Shown here: in pieces, positions 1-7,552 of the stretch
Position numbering within the stretch: the first letter of the stretch is position 1
Layout of the letters: every line of letters starts with the position of its first letter
Source of the DNA: Paracoccaceae bacterium
GTDB lineage: Bacteria; Pseudomonadota; Alphaproteobacteria; Rhodobacterales; Rhodobacteraceae
Assembly (NCBI GenBank): GCA_021647745.1
Contig: JAKIUB010000035.1
Span: 1 to 22,419 of the forward strand
Length of the DNA: 22,419 nucleotides
Direction of reading: 5' to 3'
Notes under the pieces: generated by a model
Told to the model about the DNA's origin: nothing
Database searches by the model: none
What the model saw: only the letters and a program-made list of their open reading frames with translations
Made by a program: the position numbers and the translations under genes

Positions 1-506
1 TAGGCGTCTACGTCCTCACGGCTAAAGCCGTATTCGGTGGCGATAATGTCGGCAGAAATACCCTGTGGCACGAAATATATTTTATTAGCCAGCTCGGGGT
101 CCACCGCCACGGCAGCACCATCGGCGCCCATCGGCACGCGGCTCATCATCTCGACCCCGCCGGTCACATAGGCATGTCCGGCACCGCCACGCACCTGCAT
201 GGCGCCCAAGTTGGTGGCCTCCATCGCCGAAGCACAAAAACGGTTGATGGAAAGGCCCGGAACGCTTTCGGCATAGTCAGACAGTAGCACGGCAGAGCGC
301 GCAAGACAGCCGCCTTGCTCCATCACCTGGGTGACGTTGCCCCAAATCACATCTTCGACCGCTTCGGTGTCGAGGTTGTTGCGGGTTTTGATCGCGTTCA
401 GAATGTCGGCGGACAGGCGCACGGATGTGACCTCGTTTAGCGCGCCATCTTTGCGGCCTTTGCCACGCGGGCTGCGCACGGCGTCATAGATATAGGCTTC
501 GGTCAT
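1..506 (-). CDS. Acetyl-CoA acetyltransferase / 3-ketoacyl-CoA thiolase (N-terminal part; runs off window)
   Basis: The visible 168 residues are the N-terminal half of a thiolase, which cleaves 3-ketoacyl-CoA with CoA in beta-oxidation or condenses acetyl-CoA. The nucleophilic cysteine is C91 in the motif INRFCASAMEA; the family form is NRFCSSG, so this copy has A-S-A after the Cys. It opens with a typical thiolase start (MTEAYIYDAVRSPRGKG). An AGGAGG-type ribosome site sits 4-9 bases before the ATG. It is the most downstream visible member of the minus-strand acyl-CoA operon, 12 bases after the GST gene, so co-transcription is very likely. The C-terminal CxG and GHP motifs lie outside the window, so the FadA and acetoacetyl-CoA thiolase subtypes cannot be separated here. 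Confidence 0.93.
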   Translation of the reverse strand, partial: MTEAYIYDAVRSPRGKGRKDGALNEVTSVRLSADILNAIKTRNNLDTEAVEDVIWGNVTQVMEQGGCLARSAVLLSDYAESVPGLSINRFCASAMEATNLGAMQVRGGAGHAYVTGGVEMMSRVPMGADGAAVAVDPELANKIYFVPQGISADIIATEYGFSREDVDA

Positions 507-518
507 AATATCCTCCGG

Positions 519-1145
519 TTAACTTTGGGGCAGGGGGTGGCCCTGCATAAGATCATAAGGGTGTTTCCAGTTGGGAAGCTGGCGGATGTTTTCCAGCCAG
601 GCTTCAATGTGGGGGTATTGGCTGCGATCCATACCAAAGGGTTCGTCATAAAACAGGTATGAACTGCAAGAAAAATCGGCGGCGGTGGGGGTGGTGCCGA
701 CCATCCAGTTGCGACTCTCTAAGTGGGTGTTAAGCGTAGCCAGAGCGGCTTGGCAGCGGCCTATGAAAAAGGTGATCACATCGGCATTGCGGTGCTTTTC
801 AGGTAGGAAATTGACGATGAAACGCGTCATGCCGAATTGGCTGGAGCCTTTGTGGTTATCCCACAGGACCCAGCGCAAAACCTCGCGGGCATCGCCTTCA
901 GCAGGCGCGTAGTGCTTGGTTTTTTCGATCAGGTAATTGAGGATCACGCCGGACTGGGTGAGTGTGGTCTCGCCGTCAATCAAAACTGGAACTTCACCCA
1001 TTCCGTTTATAGCCCGAAATTCGGGGCTGCGGGTTTCGCCTTTGAAGAAATCAACGAAAACTTCCTCCCACTGGGTGCTCGTAACATTGAGATAGTTGGC
1101 TACCTTGTAAGCGTTACCTGATTGGGCGAAGCAATAAAGTTTCAT
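519..1145 (-). CDS. Glutathione S-transferase family protein
   Basis: This 208-residue protein has a complete two-domain GST layout. The N-terminal thioredoxin-like domain starts MKLYCFAQSGNAYK and holds the cis-proline motif EVPVL (P53) and a glutathione-binding Q64-S65. An all-helical C-terminal domain follows, with the family's conserved TAADFS turn. An upstream in-frame TTG at 1218-1220 would give a longer product. The ATG at 1143-1145 is preferred because AGGAGCC lies 6 bases before it and the protein then begins exactly at the first beta strand. It sits between the acyl-CoA dehydrogenase and the thiolase genes. Its substrate is unknown; a role in handling reactive acyl or sulfur intermediates is inference from context only. 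Confidence 0.9.
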   Translation of the reverse strand: MKLYCFAQSGNAYKVANYLNVTSTQWEEVFVDFFKGETRSPEFRAINGMGEVPVLIDGETTLTQSGVILNYLIEKTKHYAPAEGDAREVLRWVLWDNHKGSSQFGMTRFIVNFLPEKHRNADVITFFIGRCQAALATLNTHLESRNWMVGTTPTAADFSCSSYLFYDEPFGMDRSQYPHIEAWLENIRQLPNWKHPYDLMQGHPLPQS

Positions 1146-1175
1146 ACGTTGGCTCCTGTGACGCGGGCCGGATTT

Positions 1176-1330
1176 GAGTATTTGGAAAAGAATGAAATTG
1201 GGTAACGGTTTGTTAACCAAGCCCTGGTTAGCATTAAAACGCGGTACAGGCTGGAGAGCCGATGACCGTAAAGAGTGAAGTCGCCCTTGTTTTCGGACAA
1301 GGGCGCAATTTCATTCTTTTGAAAATACTC
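1176..1330. repeat. Inverted pair of REP-like Rhodobacterales intergenic elements
   Basis: Two 25-base arms, 1176-1200 and 1306-1330, are inverted copies of each other with 23 of 25 positions matching (core AAAAGAATGAAATTG). The right arm, read on the minus strand, is preceded by CCTCCGGCGG and starts GAGTATTTTC. From memory, that string resembles a GC-rich element with a GAGTATTT core seen at many gene ends in Rhodobacterales. A further 9-base stem, CGCCCTTGT/ACAAGGGCG with a TTTCGG loop, lies at 1282-1305, directly inside the right arm. The block fills the gap between the acyl-CoA dehydrogenase stop and the GST start, so it may fold in the transcript and reduce or protect downstream message. 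Confidence 0.65.
1282..1305. terminator. Hairpin in the acyl-CoA dehydrogenase-GST gap, possible weak terminator or attenuator
   Basis: A perfect 9-base-pair stem (1282-1290 with 1297-1305) closes a 6-base loop TTTCGG. On the plus strand it is followed by a T-rich stretch (CAATTTCATTCTTTT). On the minus strand, where the flanking genes lie, the tail is not a T-run. It may therefore be an RNA-stability or partial-termination structure inside the operon rather than a full terminator. Confidence 0.4.
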
Positions 1331-1365
1331 CCGCCGGAGGCATATTAGTTTTAACCCGAGCCTCA

Positions 1366-2520
1366 TCACAAGCTCCTCCCGATCAGTTCTTTCATGATCT
1401 CGTTTGTGCCACCATAAATTCGCTGCACACGAGCATCGGTCCACATTTCGGCAATCGGGTATTCCATCATGTAGCCATAGCCACCGTGCAGTTGCAGGCA
1501 TTCGTCCAGCACCTCGCATTGCAGGTCTGACAGCCAATATTTGTTCATCGCGGCGGTTTCAACGGTCAGATTGCCCGCTAAATGTGCCGAGAGGCAGCTA
1601 TCAAAGAATGCACGAGCAACGATGGTGTTGGTCTTGGCCTCCGCCAGCTTAAAGCGGGTGTTCTGGAATTGTGTGAGCGGGCCACCAAAGGCCTCGCGCT
1701 CTTTGCAATACTCTATCGTCATCGCGACGCCGGCTTCCATCGCGCCCACGGCACTGGCCCCGATGATCAGCCGTTCTTGCGGGAGCTGCTGCATCATTTG
1801 ATAAAAGCCTTGGCCCTCTTCGGTGCCGAGCAGGTTTTCGGGCGGGATATCTACATTGTCGAAGAACAACTCCGAGGTATCGGCGGATTTCAGGCCGATT
1901 TTATCGAGGTTCCGACCACGGGTGAAGCCTTTGGCACCCGCAGTTTCCAGCATGATGAGAGAGATACCCTTGGCGCCTTCATCATCGCCCGTTTTGCAGG
2001 CAACCAAAATCAGGTCCGCATGTTGGCCATTGGTAATAAAGGTTTTCGCGCCATTCAAGCGATAGGCATTGCCGTCTTTCACCGCGCGGGTTTTGATCTG
2101 CTGTATGTCGGAGCCGCCCGAAGGTTCGCTTATGGCCAAGGCCGAAACCAGCTCTCCGGTGGCCATTTTGGGCAGCCAGCGTTGTTTTTGCTCTTCGGTG
2201 CCGTAGGCTAGAATATAATGCGCCACGATGCCGGAATGGATGCCATTGCCCCAGCTCGCAAGGTTTTCACGCCCGGCGACCATATAGATCACTGCATCGT
2301 GCCCGAAATCTCCGCCTGCGCCGCCGTATTCCTCGGGGATGGAGGCACAAAGCAACCCCAGCTCTCCGGCTTCATACCATGTATCACGGTCCATCTGCCC
2401 TTGCGCACGCCATTTAGCATATTTTGGCTGCCATTTTTCCTGAAAGAAAGAATGGGTCATCTCTTCGAGCATTTTATGCTCGTCGGACATCCATAGCGAG
2501 GGCAGATTGGCGAAATGCAT
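1366..2520 (-). CDS. Acyl-CoA dehydrogenase, long-chain/isovaleryl-type catalytic layout
   Basis: This 384-residue FAD enzyme introduces the alpha-beta double bond into acyl-CoA and passes electrons to electron-transfer flavoprotein. It shows the family signatures ALAISEPSGGSD (middle domain, about 127-138), REAFGGPL and LHGGYGYMMEYP. The C-terminal motif reads IYGGTNEIMKELIGR, with glycine where medium- and short-chain enzymes carry the catalytic glutamate. The base is instead expected at E249 in LPQERL, as in mammalian long-chain and isovaleryl-CoA dehydrogenases. The end is very close to mammalian LCAD by memory. The ATG lies 3 bases after the stop of the preceding dehydrogenase gene, whose last codons supply GAGGAT as ribosome site. 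The internal ATG at 2488-2490 has no such site. Confidence 0.93.
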   Translation of the reverse strand: MHFANLPSLWMSDEHKMLEEMTHSFFQEKWQPKYAKWRAQGQMDRDTWYEAGELGLLCASIPEEYGGAGGDFGHDAVIYMVAGRENLASWGNGIHSGIVAHYILAYGTEEQKQRWLPKMATGELVSALAISEPSGGSDIQQIKTRAVKDGNAYRLNGAKTFITNGQHADLILVACKTGDDEGAKGISLIMLETAGAKGFTRGRNLDKIGLKSADTSELFFDNVDIPPENLLGTEEGQGFYQMMQQLPQERLIIGASAVGAMEAGVAMTIEYCKEREAFGGPLTQFQNTRFKLAEAKTNTIVARAFFDSCLSAHLAGNLTVETAAMNKYWLSDLQCEVLDECLQLHGGYGYMMEYPIAEMWTDARVQRIYGGTNEIMKELIGRSL

Positions 2521-2523
2521 ATG

Positions 2524-4302
2524 TTAGAAATCCTCAGCGGCCAGGGCCATAACCGGGGTGGCACCGCTGGTGATGCGCGCGAGCCGCAGGCCGGTTTCTG
2601 GCAGCAAGCGTTGCATATAATAGCGGCCCGTGACCAGCTTATTCTGAAGGAACTTCGCGTCGCCCGTGCCGGCATCCAGCCCCTCTTGTGCCGCTTTCGC
2701 CATTTGCGCCCACATAAGGCCCAAGCATGTATGGCCGAAAAGATGCAGGAAGTCGGTCGAGCCAGCCAGCGCCGCATTCGGGTCTTTCATGCCGTGCTGC
2801 ATGAAGAACATCGAGGCGGCTTGCAGGTCTTTGCTGGCGGCTTTGAGTGGTTCAAGGAAGTCGGCTTTCAGCGCCTCGTTCTCGGCATTATCCTTGATGA
2901 AGCTTTTGACGAGGTCGAAAAACGCCATCACATGCTTGCCGCCATCGCTGGCCAGCTTACGGCCCACAAGGTCGAGTGCTTGCACGCCATTGGCCCCTTC
3001 ATAGATCATGGTAATGCGGGCATCGCGTACGAATTGGCTCATGCCTTGCTCTTCGATATAGCCATGGCCGCCGAAGATCTGCTGTGCCTGCACGGTGCTC
3101 TCAAAGCCCTTGTCGGTGAGGAAGCCTTTCATCACTGGGGTAAGGAGCGATACGAGGCCATTGGCGGCTTTATCGTCGCTGCGGTGGTGAGCATCAATCA
3201 TCGTGGCTCCCCACAAGAGGAACGCGCGACCCGCCTCGATGAAGGCCTTTTGGTCCATCAGCGCACGGCGAATATCGGGGTGCACAATCAGCGGGTCGGC
3301 AGGGCCGTCGGGGTTTTGGGTGCCGGTGACAGCGCGGCCTTGCAGGCGGTCTCGCGCATATTCCACCGCATTGGTATAGGCGGCTTGGGCTTGGGAAAGC
3401 CCTTGCAGGCCCACGCCGACGCGGGCTTCGTTCATCATGGTAAACATGGCGCGCAGGCCTTTATGGGCCTCGCCGACAAGATAGCCCTCGGCGCCGTCAA
3501 AGTTCATCACGCATGTTGAATTGCCGTGGATGCCCATCTTTTCTTCGAGGTTGCCGCAGACAACACCATTGCGCGCGCCCAAAGAACCATCCTCATTTAC
3601 AAGGAATTTAGGCACAATAAACAGCGAAATGCCCTTCACGCCCTCAGGTCCACCGGGGATTTTGGCCAACACGAGGTGGATGATATTATCTGCCATGTCA
3701 TGCTCGCCCGCCGATATAAATATCTTCTGGCCGGTGAGCTTGTAGCTGCCATCGCCCTGAGGCTCGGCCTTGGTGCGCAGCAGGCCCAGATCGGTGCCGC
3801 AATGCGGCTCGGTCAGGTTCATGGTGCCGGTCCATTCACAGGTTACCATCTTGGGCAGGAATTTTTGCTTCAGCTCATCCGTGCCGTGGGCATGAATGGC
3901 GGAATAGGCCCCGTGCGTGAGGCCCGGATACATGTTGAGCGACATGTTTGCGCCCGCCTGCATTTCACCAACCGCCGCTGCCAGCACATAAGGCATGCCT
4001 TGGCCGCCATATTCGGGGTCACAATCCAGCCCCGTCCAGCCGCCGGCCCGCAGCAAATCAAACGCCTCCTGAAACCCCTTTGGCGTACGCACAATGCCGT
4101 TATCCAAGGTGCAGCCTTCGCTATCGCCGACCGCATTTAATGGGGCCATGACATCGCGCGCGATCTTGCCGGCCTCTTCCAGAATGGCAGAGGTGAAGTC
4201 GACATCCAGCTCGTCATAACCCGGAGTGCTTGCCTCGTGAATCTTCAACATATCGTGCAGGATAAATTCCATGTCTTTGAGCGGCGGGGTGTAGATGGGC
4301 AT
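2524..4302 (-). CDS. Acyl-CoA dehydrogenase with C-terminal extension (DmdC/FadE5-type)
   Basis: At 592 residues this belongs to the long acyl-CoA dehydrogenase branch with an extra N-terminal helix and an additional C-terminal domain. That branch includes 3-methylmercaptopropionyl-CoA dehydrogenase DmdC of roseobacters and mycobacterial FadE5. Visible signatures are TGTMNLTEPHCGTDLG (flavin/substrate region, about 158-173), QIFGGHGYIEEQGMSQFVRDARI and IYEGANGVQALDLVGRK. In the last of these, E435 is the expected catalytic base, the position recalled for DmdC. AGGAG lies 6 bases before the ATG. The gene follows the MerR regulator after 20 bases and touches the next dehydrogenase. Whether it acts on DMSP-derived methylmercaptopropionyl-CoA or on ordinary fatty acyl-CoA cannot be decided from sequence, so no symbol is given. 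Confidence 0.93.
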   Translation of the reverse strand: MPIYTPPLKDMEFILHDMLKIHEASTPGYDELDVDFTSAILEEAGKIARDVMAPLNAVGDSEGCTLDNGIVRTPKGFQEAFDLLRAGGWTGLDCDPEYGGQGMPYVLAAAVGEMQAGANMSLNMYPGLTHGAYSAIHAHGTDELKQKFLPKMVTCEWTGTMNLTEPHCGTDLGLLRTKAEPQGDGSYKLTGQKIFISAGEHDMADNIIHLVLAKIPGGPEGVKGISLFIVPKFLVNEDGSLGARNGVVCGNLEEKMGIHGNSTCVMNFDGAEGYLVGEAHKGLRAMFTMMNEARVGVGLQGLSQAQAAYTNAVEYARDRLQGRAVTGTQNPDGPADPLIVHPDIRRALMDQKAFIEAGRAFLLWGATMIDAHHRSDDKAANGLVSLLTPVMKGFLTDKGFESTVQAQQIFGGHGYIEEQGMSQFVRDARITMIYEGANGVQALDLVGRKLASDGGKHVMAFFDLVKSFIKDNAENEALKADFLEPLKAASKDLQAASMFFMQHGMKDPNAALAGSTDFLHLFGHTCLGLMWAQMAKAAQEGLDAGTGDAKFLQNKLVTGRYYMQRLLPETGLRLARITSGATPVMALAAEDF

Positions 4303-4322
4303 CGGTCTCTCCTGTTTTGCAA

Positions 4323-4721
4323 TTATTCGGCAGCGGCTTTTACGCCGCGTTTCGCGAGGGCCTTTTCGACCCAGATCAGTTGTTCGTTCAGGTCTGCAAT
4401 GGCGTTGGTCAGCTCGTCGCGCTGGACTTTCATGGCGCCAAGCCGCTCGAGGGCCAGCTCGTAGGTGCGGCTTAACTGCGTGGTTTGCTGGTCGTCGATA
4501 TGGTAAAGGTCGAGCAGCTGCCGGATTTCCTCCAGGCTAAAACCAAAGCGCTTGCCTTGCAAAATGAGCTTGAGCCGGGCGCGATCGGATTTGGTAAAGA
4601 GCCGTTTTTGGCCAATGCGCTGCGGGTACAGCAGCTCTTTTGCTTCATAAAACCGCAAGGTGCGCGGGGTTACGTCATATGTTTCGCACATTTTGCCAAT
4701 GGTGTAGGTTTGATCACTCAT
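4323..4721 (-). CDS. MerR-family transcriptional regulator, LiuR-like
   Basis: This 132-residue regulator has an N-terminal winged helix-turn-helix (YTIGKMCETYDVTPRTLRFY, about 6-25). The usual MerR linker follows (RLFTKSDRARLKLILQGKRFGFSLEEIRQLLDLY), then a C-terminal coiled-coil dimerisation helix to about residue 125. There are no cysteine clusters, so it is not a metal sensor. Close relatives known as LiuR control branched-chain amino acid and acyl-CoA catabolism, which fits its place at the head of the acyl-CoA dehydrogenase operon. The second of two consecutive ATGs is chosen because AGGGGG lies 5 bases before it. The longer frame from 4757 is rejected because it would run through operator 4734-4749. 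Autoregulation is likely. Confidence 0.88.
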   Translation of the reverse strand: MSDQTYTIGKMCETYDVTPRTLRFYEAKELLYPQRIGQKRLFTKSDRARLKLILQGKRFGFSLEEIRQLLDLYHIDDQQTTQLSRTYELALERLGAMKVQRDELTNAIADLNEQLIWVEKALAKRGVKAAAE

Positions 4722-4733
4722 CATAGCCCCCTG

Positions 4734-4749
4734 TTTACGTGAACGTAAA
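4734..4749. promoter_or_regulatory. MerR/LiuR-type operator, proximal copy
   Basis: The 16 bases TTTACGTGAACGTAAA form a palindrome with 7-base half-sites TTTACGT/ACGTAAA and only the two central bases unmatched. It lies 13 bases upstream of the MerR start codon. It shares both half-sites with the larger palindrome centred 43 bases further upstream, close to four helical turns, so the two could bind on one DNA face. The sequence agrees with the LiuR consensus as remembered. Confidence 0.75.
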
Positions 4750-4771
4750 GCATTCACTGTGAAAAATCAAG

Positions 4772-4797
4772 TTACCTTTACGTTAACGTAAAGGTAA
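4772..4797. promoter_or_regulatory. MerR/LiuR-type operator, distal copy (26-base perfect palindrome)
   Basis: A perfect 26-base palindrome is centred between 4784 and 4785 with core TTTACGTTAACGTAAA. It lies in the 249-base space between the divergent MerR gene and the plus-strand thioesterase gene, so it may act on either side. No other copy was noticed in the window. No convincing -35/-10 pair could be fixed for either direction. Confidence 0.8.
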
Positions 4798-4970
4798 GAT
4801 TCATTTAACCGCTCTCAAGCGCATCTTCAGTTGGGCAGGTGTGAATTACAGCCATGCCTTCTGTTTCGGGGTTTCTACCAGAAAAGGCAAAAACAGGTTG
4901 CAATTAAAGCTGGAACACTTGTTGATAGGCGATAGCTAGCGCATTTTGAAGCGATAGGGAGCGAAAATAC

Positions 4971-5396
4971 ATGCCGGAGAAAAAAGCTAGGCTCGCACGG
5001 CAGTTTATTGCCGCCATTCCCCATTCCCGTGCCCTCGATATGCAGATGGACGAAGTCTTTTCCGGACGTGCCACACTGTCTCTTCCCTATGATTCGCGTT
5101 TTATCGGAGACCCTGAAACCGGGGTTTTGCACGGGGGAGTGGTCACAGCGCTACTTGATACCGCGATGGGTGCTGCCGTGGTCAGCCACCCCCAAAGCAC
5201 GGGCGGGACGGCAACCATCGATCTGCGGATAGATTATATGCGTGCGGCAACCCCTGGCCAGCGGCTCACGGCAAGGGCGGAGTGCTACAGAGTTACGCGG
5301 GCGGTTGCTTTCGTGCGCGCGACCGCCCATGACGAAAACGACGATCCGGTGGCCTCGGCTGCCGGTGTCTTTACCGTCGAAGGGAGCAAGCCATGA
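4971..5396 (+). CDS. PaaI-type hotdog-fold thioesterase (first of pair)
   Basis: This 141-residue protein has the single hotdog domain of the PaaI/4HBT_3 thioesterases, which hydrolyse acyl-CoA to free acid and CoA. The conserved helix reads VLHGGVVTALLDTAMG: H54-G55-G56 cap the substrate thioester and D63 is the usual acid in this helix. The C-terminal strands show IDLRIDYMRAA and the usual VAFVRATAHDE. AGGGAGC lies 8 bases before the ATG. It overlaps the next thioesterase by 4 bases (ATGA), so both are translated together. Its substrate is unknown. It is divergent from the acyl-CoA dehydrogenase operon, and the distal LiuR-type operator lies about 175 bases upstream. Confidence 0.88.
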   Translation: MPEKKARLARQFIAAIPHSRALDMQMDEVFSGRATLSLPYDSRFIGDPETGVLHGGVVTALLDTAMGAAVVSHPQSTGGTATIDLRIDYMRAATPGQRLTARAECYRVTRAVAFVRATAHDENDDPVASAAGVFTVEGSKP

Positions 5397-5872
5397 AAAG
5401 GCCGGAGCCGGTGCAGGTAATCAAACAGCGGCGGGATGCTGCCTTGATGCAATTGGCTGATTCCATCCCTTATATTCGATTTTTAGGGGTTGGCTTTGAG
5501 CGGCGTGGTGACGAGCTGACCGCCACCTTGCCATATAATGAAAAACTGGTGGGCAATCCGATACTGCCTGCGCTGCATGGTGGAGCTGTCGGGGCTTTCC
5601 TCGAAATTACGGCCCAGATAGAGCTGGCCTGGTCGATCTACTGGCCACAATTCGAGGCGGGTGCAACCGGCCCGCGCACGATCCCTAAAACCATAGATTT
5701 TACAGTGGATTACCTGCGCAGCGGCTTGCCTCGCGATGCCTATGCTCGCGCGGTTGTCAACCGCTCGGGGCGGCGCTTTGCTTCGGTGCATGTCGAAGCC
5801 TGGCAAGATAACCGCAGCAAGCTGTTTGCGCAGGCAACAGGGCATTTCTTGTTGATTTCCGAGAATGGCTGA
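5393..5872 (+). CDS. PaaI-type hotdog-fold thioesterase (second of pair)
   Basis: This 159-residue hotdog protein is a distant paralogue of the preceding gene. The helix motif reads ALHGGAVGAFLEITAQ, so H62-G63-G64 are kept but the acid position is E71 instead of Asp. It has an insertion with WSIYWPQFEAGATGP before the strands KTIDFTVDYLRSG, probably lengthening the substrate loop. AGGGAGC precedes the start by 5 bases. The start overlaps the first thioesterase by 4 bases and the end overlaps the MATE gene by 8. Overlapping paralogues of this kind may form a mixed dimer or tetramer; this is inference. Confidence 0.86.
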   Translation: MKRPEPVQVIKQRRDAALMQLADSIPYIRFLGVGFERRGDELTATLPYNEKLVGNPILPALHGGAVGAFLEITAQIELAWSIYWPQFEAGATGPRTIPKTIDFTVDYLRSGLPRDAYARAVVNRSGRRFASVHVEAWQDNRSKLFAQATGHFLLISENG

Positions 5873-7184
5873 AGAAAAAATTACCCATAAAAGGGTGCTG
5901 AAGGTCGCGCTACCGATTGTGTTGTCAAACGCGACCATTCCCATCCTCGGGGCTGTGGATACCGGAGTTATTGGCCAAATGGGGCTGGCCGCTCCGATCG
6001 GGGCTGTCGGTATCGGCGCGGTTATTCTGGCGGCGCTATACTGGATTTTCGGCTTTTTGCGCATGGGTACGACGGGCATGGTCGCGCAGGCTCGCGGTGC
6101 GGGCGATGGTGATGAGGTCAGCGCATTGTTGATGCGCGGGTTGATGATCGGCGGCGCGGCGGGTGTGATAATCTTGCTGTTGCAGATTCCGGTGTTTTGG
6201 GCCGGTTTCTGGCTTTCTCCTGCTTCACCCGAAGTCGAAGAGCTGGCGCAGCAATATATGGCTATCCGGATATGGGGCGCCCCTGCGGCTATCTCTATCT
6301 ATGCCCTTACCGGCTGGCTGATCGCCATGGAGCGAACCCGCACCGTGCTGGTGTTGCAGCTCTGGATGAACGGGCTGAATGTGGTGCTGGATGTGTGGTT
6401 TGTGCTTGGCCTTGGCTTCGGGGTGGAAGGGGTGGCTGTTGCGACGCTGATCGCGGAATGGAGCGGGCTGATGCTGGGGCTGTTTCTCTGCCGCTCGGCG
6501 ATCAGTGCTGGCCAATGGCGGCGCTGGGCGCGGATATTCGACCCTGTCCGTCTGCGCCAGATGGCGGTGGTGAATAGCGACATCATGATCCGCTCGGTGC
6601 TGCTTCAGGCCAGCTTCATGACCTTCCTTTTTCTGGGGGCCGGCCTCGGAGATGTGACCCTCGCCGCCAACCAGATCATGCTACAATTTGTTAGCATTAC
6701 CGCCTATGCGCTGGACGGGTTCGCCTTTTCTGCCGAGGCTCTGGTGGGCGGTGCGCTGGGCGCTAAAAACCGTGCTGCGCTACGCAGGGCTGCGATTTTG
6801 TCGAGCATTTGGGCCTTGCTGGGTGCGCTGTTGCTTATGGGGGTCTTTGCGCTGTTCGGGCCGGCGTTGATTTTTGTGATGACCACAGCGGAGCCGGTGC
6901 GCGAGGACGCATTGCTGTATTTGTGGTGGATGGTCGCCTTTCCATTATTCGGCCTGCCCGGCTGGATGCTGGACGGTATATTTATCGGTGCTACCCGCAC
7001 CCGAGAAATGCGCCTGGCGATGCTGCAATCAACCGCAGCTTATGTGGTGTTTCTCGCAATATTGGTGCCAACGATGGGCAACCACGGGTTATGGCTCTCC
7101 TTGACCCTGTTTTCGATTGTCCGTGCCCTGACCTTGTGGCGCTATTATCCGGCGCTGGAGGCTAGCGCCGGGCAAAAGGTATAA
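5865..7184 (+). CDS. MATE-family efflux transporter, DinF-like
   Basis: This 439-residue inner-membrane protein has about 12 hydrophobic segments and the N-terminal MATE pattern of KVALPIVLSNATIPILGAVDTGVIGQMG and GTTGMVAQARGAGD. MATE carriers export drugs or metabolites in exchange for Na+ or H+; the Asp in AVDTGV fits the DinF branch. Length is normal for the family. It starts 8 bases inside the second thioesterase gene and depends on translation of it, since only a weak GAG site is seen. The stop is 17 bases from the convergent arsC stop. The exported compound is unknown; an acid released by the thioesterases is conceivable but unproven. Confidence 0.92.
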   Translation: MAEEKITHKRVLKVALPIVLSNATIPILGAVDTGVIGQMGLAAPIGAVGIGAVILAALYWIFGFLRMGTTGMVAQARGAGDGDEVSALLMRGLMIGGAAGVIILLLQIPVFWAGFWLSPASPEVEELAQQYMAIRIWGAPAAISIYALTGWLIAMERTRTVLVLQLWMNGLNVVLDVWFVLGLGFGVEGVAVATLIAEWSGLMLGLFLCRSAISAGQWRRWARIFDPVRLRQMAVVNSDIMIRSVLLQASFMTFLFLGAGLGDVTLAANQIMLQFVSITAYALDGFAFSAEALVGGALGAKNRAALRRAAILSSIWALLGALLLMGVFALFGPALIFVMTTAEPVREDALLYLWWMVAFPLFGLPGWMLDGIFIGATRTREMRLAMLQSTAAYVVFLAILVPTMGNHGLWLSLTLFSIVRALTLWRYYPALEASAGQKV

Positions 7185-7201
7185 GATCAACCTGCTTGGG
7201 G

Positions 7202-7552
7202 CTATTCAAACAAGGCCAGCACTGCCTCTGGTGGCCGGCCCAGCGCGGCTTTTTTGCGGTGGCGCACGATCGGGCGTTCGATAATTGCGGGATGGTTGGC
7301 CATAGCCGCGACCAGGGCCTCAGCCGATGCATCCTTGGCCAGCCCCAGCGCCTTGAAAGCCGGATCATTTTGCCGGATCAAAGCCTGTGCGGGTATTCCC
7401 AGCTCGGCCAGAACCGTGTGGATGGTTTCGATAGAGGGGGCTGTCTCTTTATAGAGCACAACATCAGGGTTTATGCCGGCTTCTTGTAGCAGCTTGAGGG
7501 TCTCGCGCGATTTGGAGCAACGCGGGTTGTGCCAGATTTCGGTTTTGCTCAT
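7202..7552 (-). CDS. arsC: Arsenate reductase (ArsC, glutaredoxin-linked type)
   Basis: This 116-residue thioredoxin-fold protein carries the ArsC signature WHNPRCSKSRETL with nucleophile C12, and the RPIV motif near the C-terminus with R93. Family members reduce arsenate to arsenite with glutaredoxin and glutathione. Many chromosomal copies outside ars operons may have other roles. There is no ArsR, ArsB or ArsH neighbour here; the gene ends an operon with DUF952 and pyrD. Its ATG overlaps the pyrD stop by 4 bases (ATGA), so translation is coupled. The symbol reflects the family; arsenate reduction itself is not shown by the context. Confidence 0.85.
   Translation of the reverse strand: MSKTEIWHNPRCSKSRETLKLLQEAGINPDVVLYKETAPSIETIHTVLAELGIPAQALIRQNDPAFKALGLAKDASAEALVAAMANHPAIIERPIVRHRKKAALGRPPEAVLALFE

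Noticed and set aside
1142..1537. Minus-strand frame of 131 codons over the dehydrogenase end and intergenic repeat
   Set aside because: It overlaps the dehydrogenase C-terminus in another frame and includes the REP-like arms; no protein features are seen.
2515..3519. Long plus-strand frame (334 codons) antisense to the 592-residue dehydrogenase
   Set aside because: It lies wholly opposite a clearly recognised enzyme and is explained by codon bias of the true gene. The same holds for 3526-4140, 1582-2211 and 19002-19955.
4722..4757. Longer MerR reading frame beginning at 4757
   Set aside because: It would place an operator palindrome inside coding sequence, and the added residues do not match the family start.
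7202..7552. Arsenic resistance island
   Set aside because: Only an ArsC-family protein is present; no ArsR, ArsB/ACR3 or ArsH gene lies in the window.
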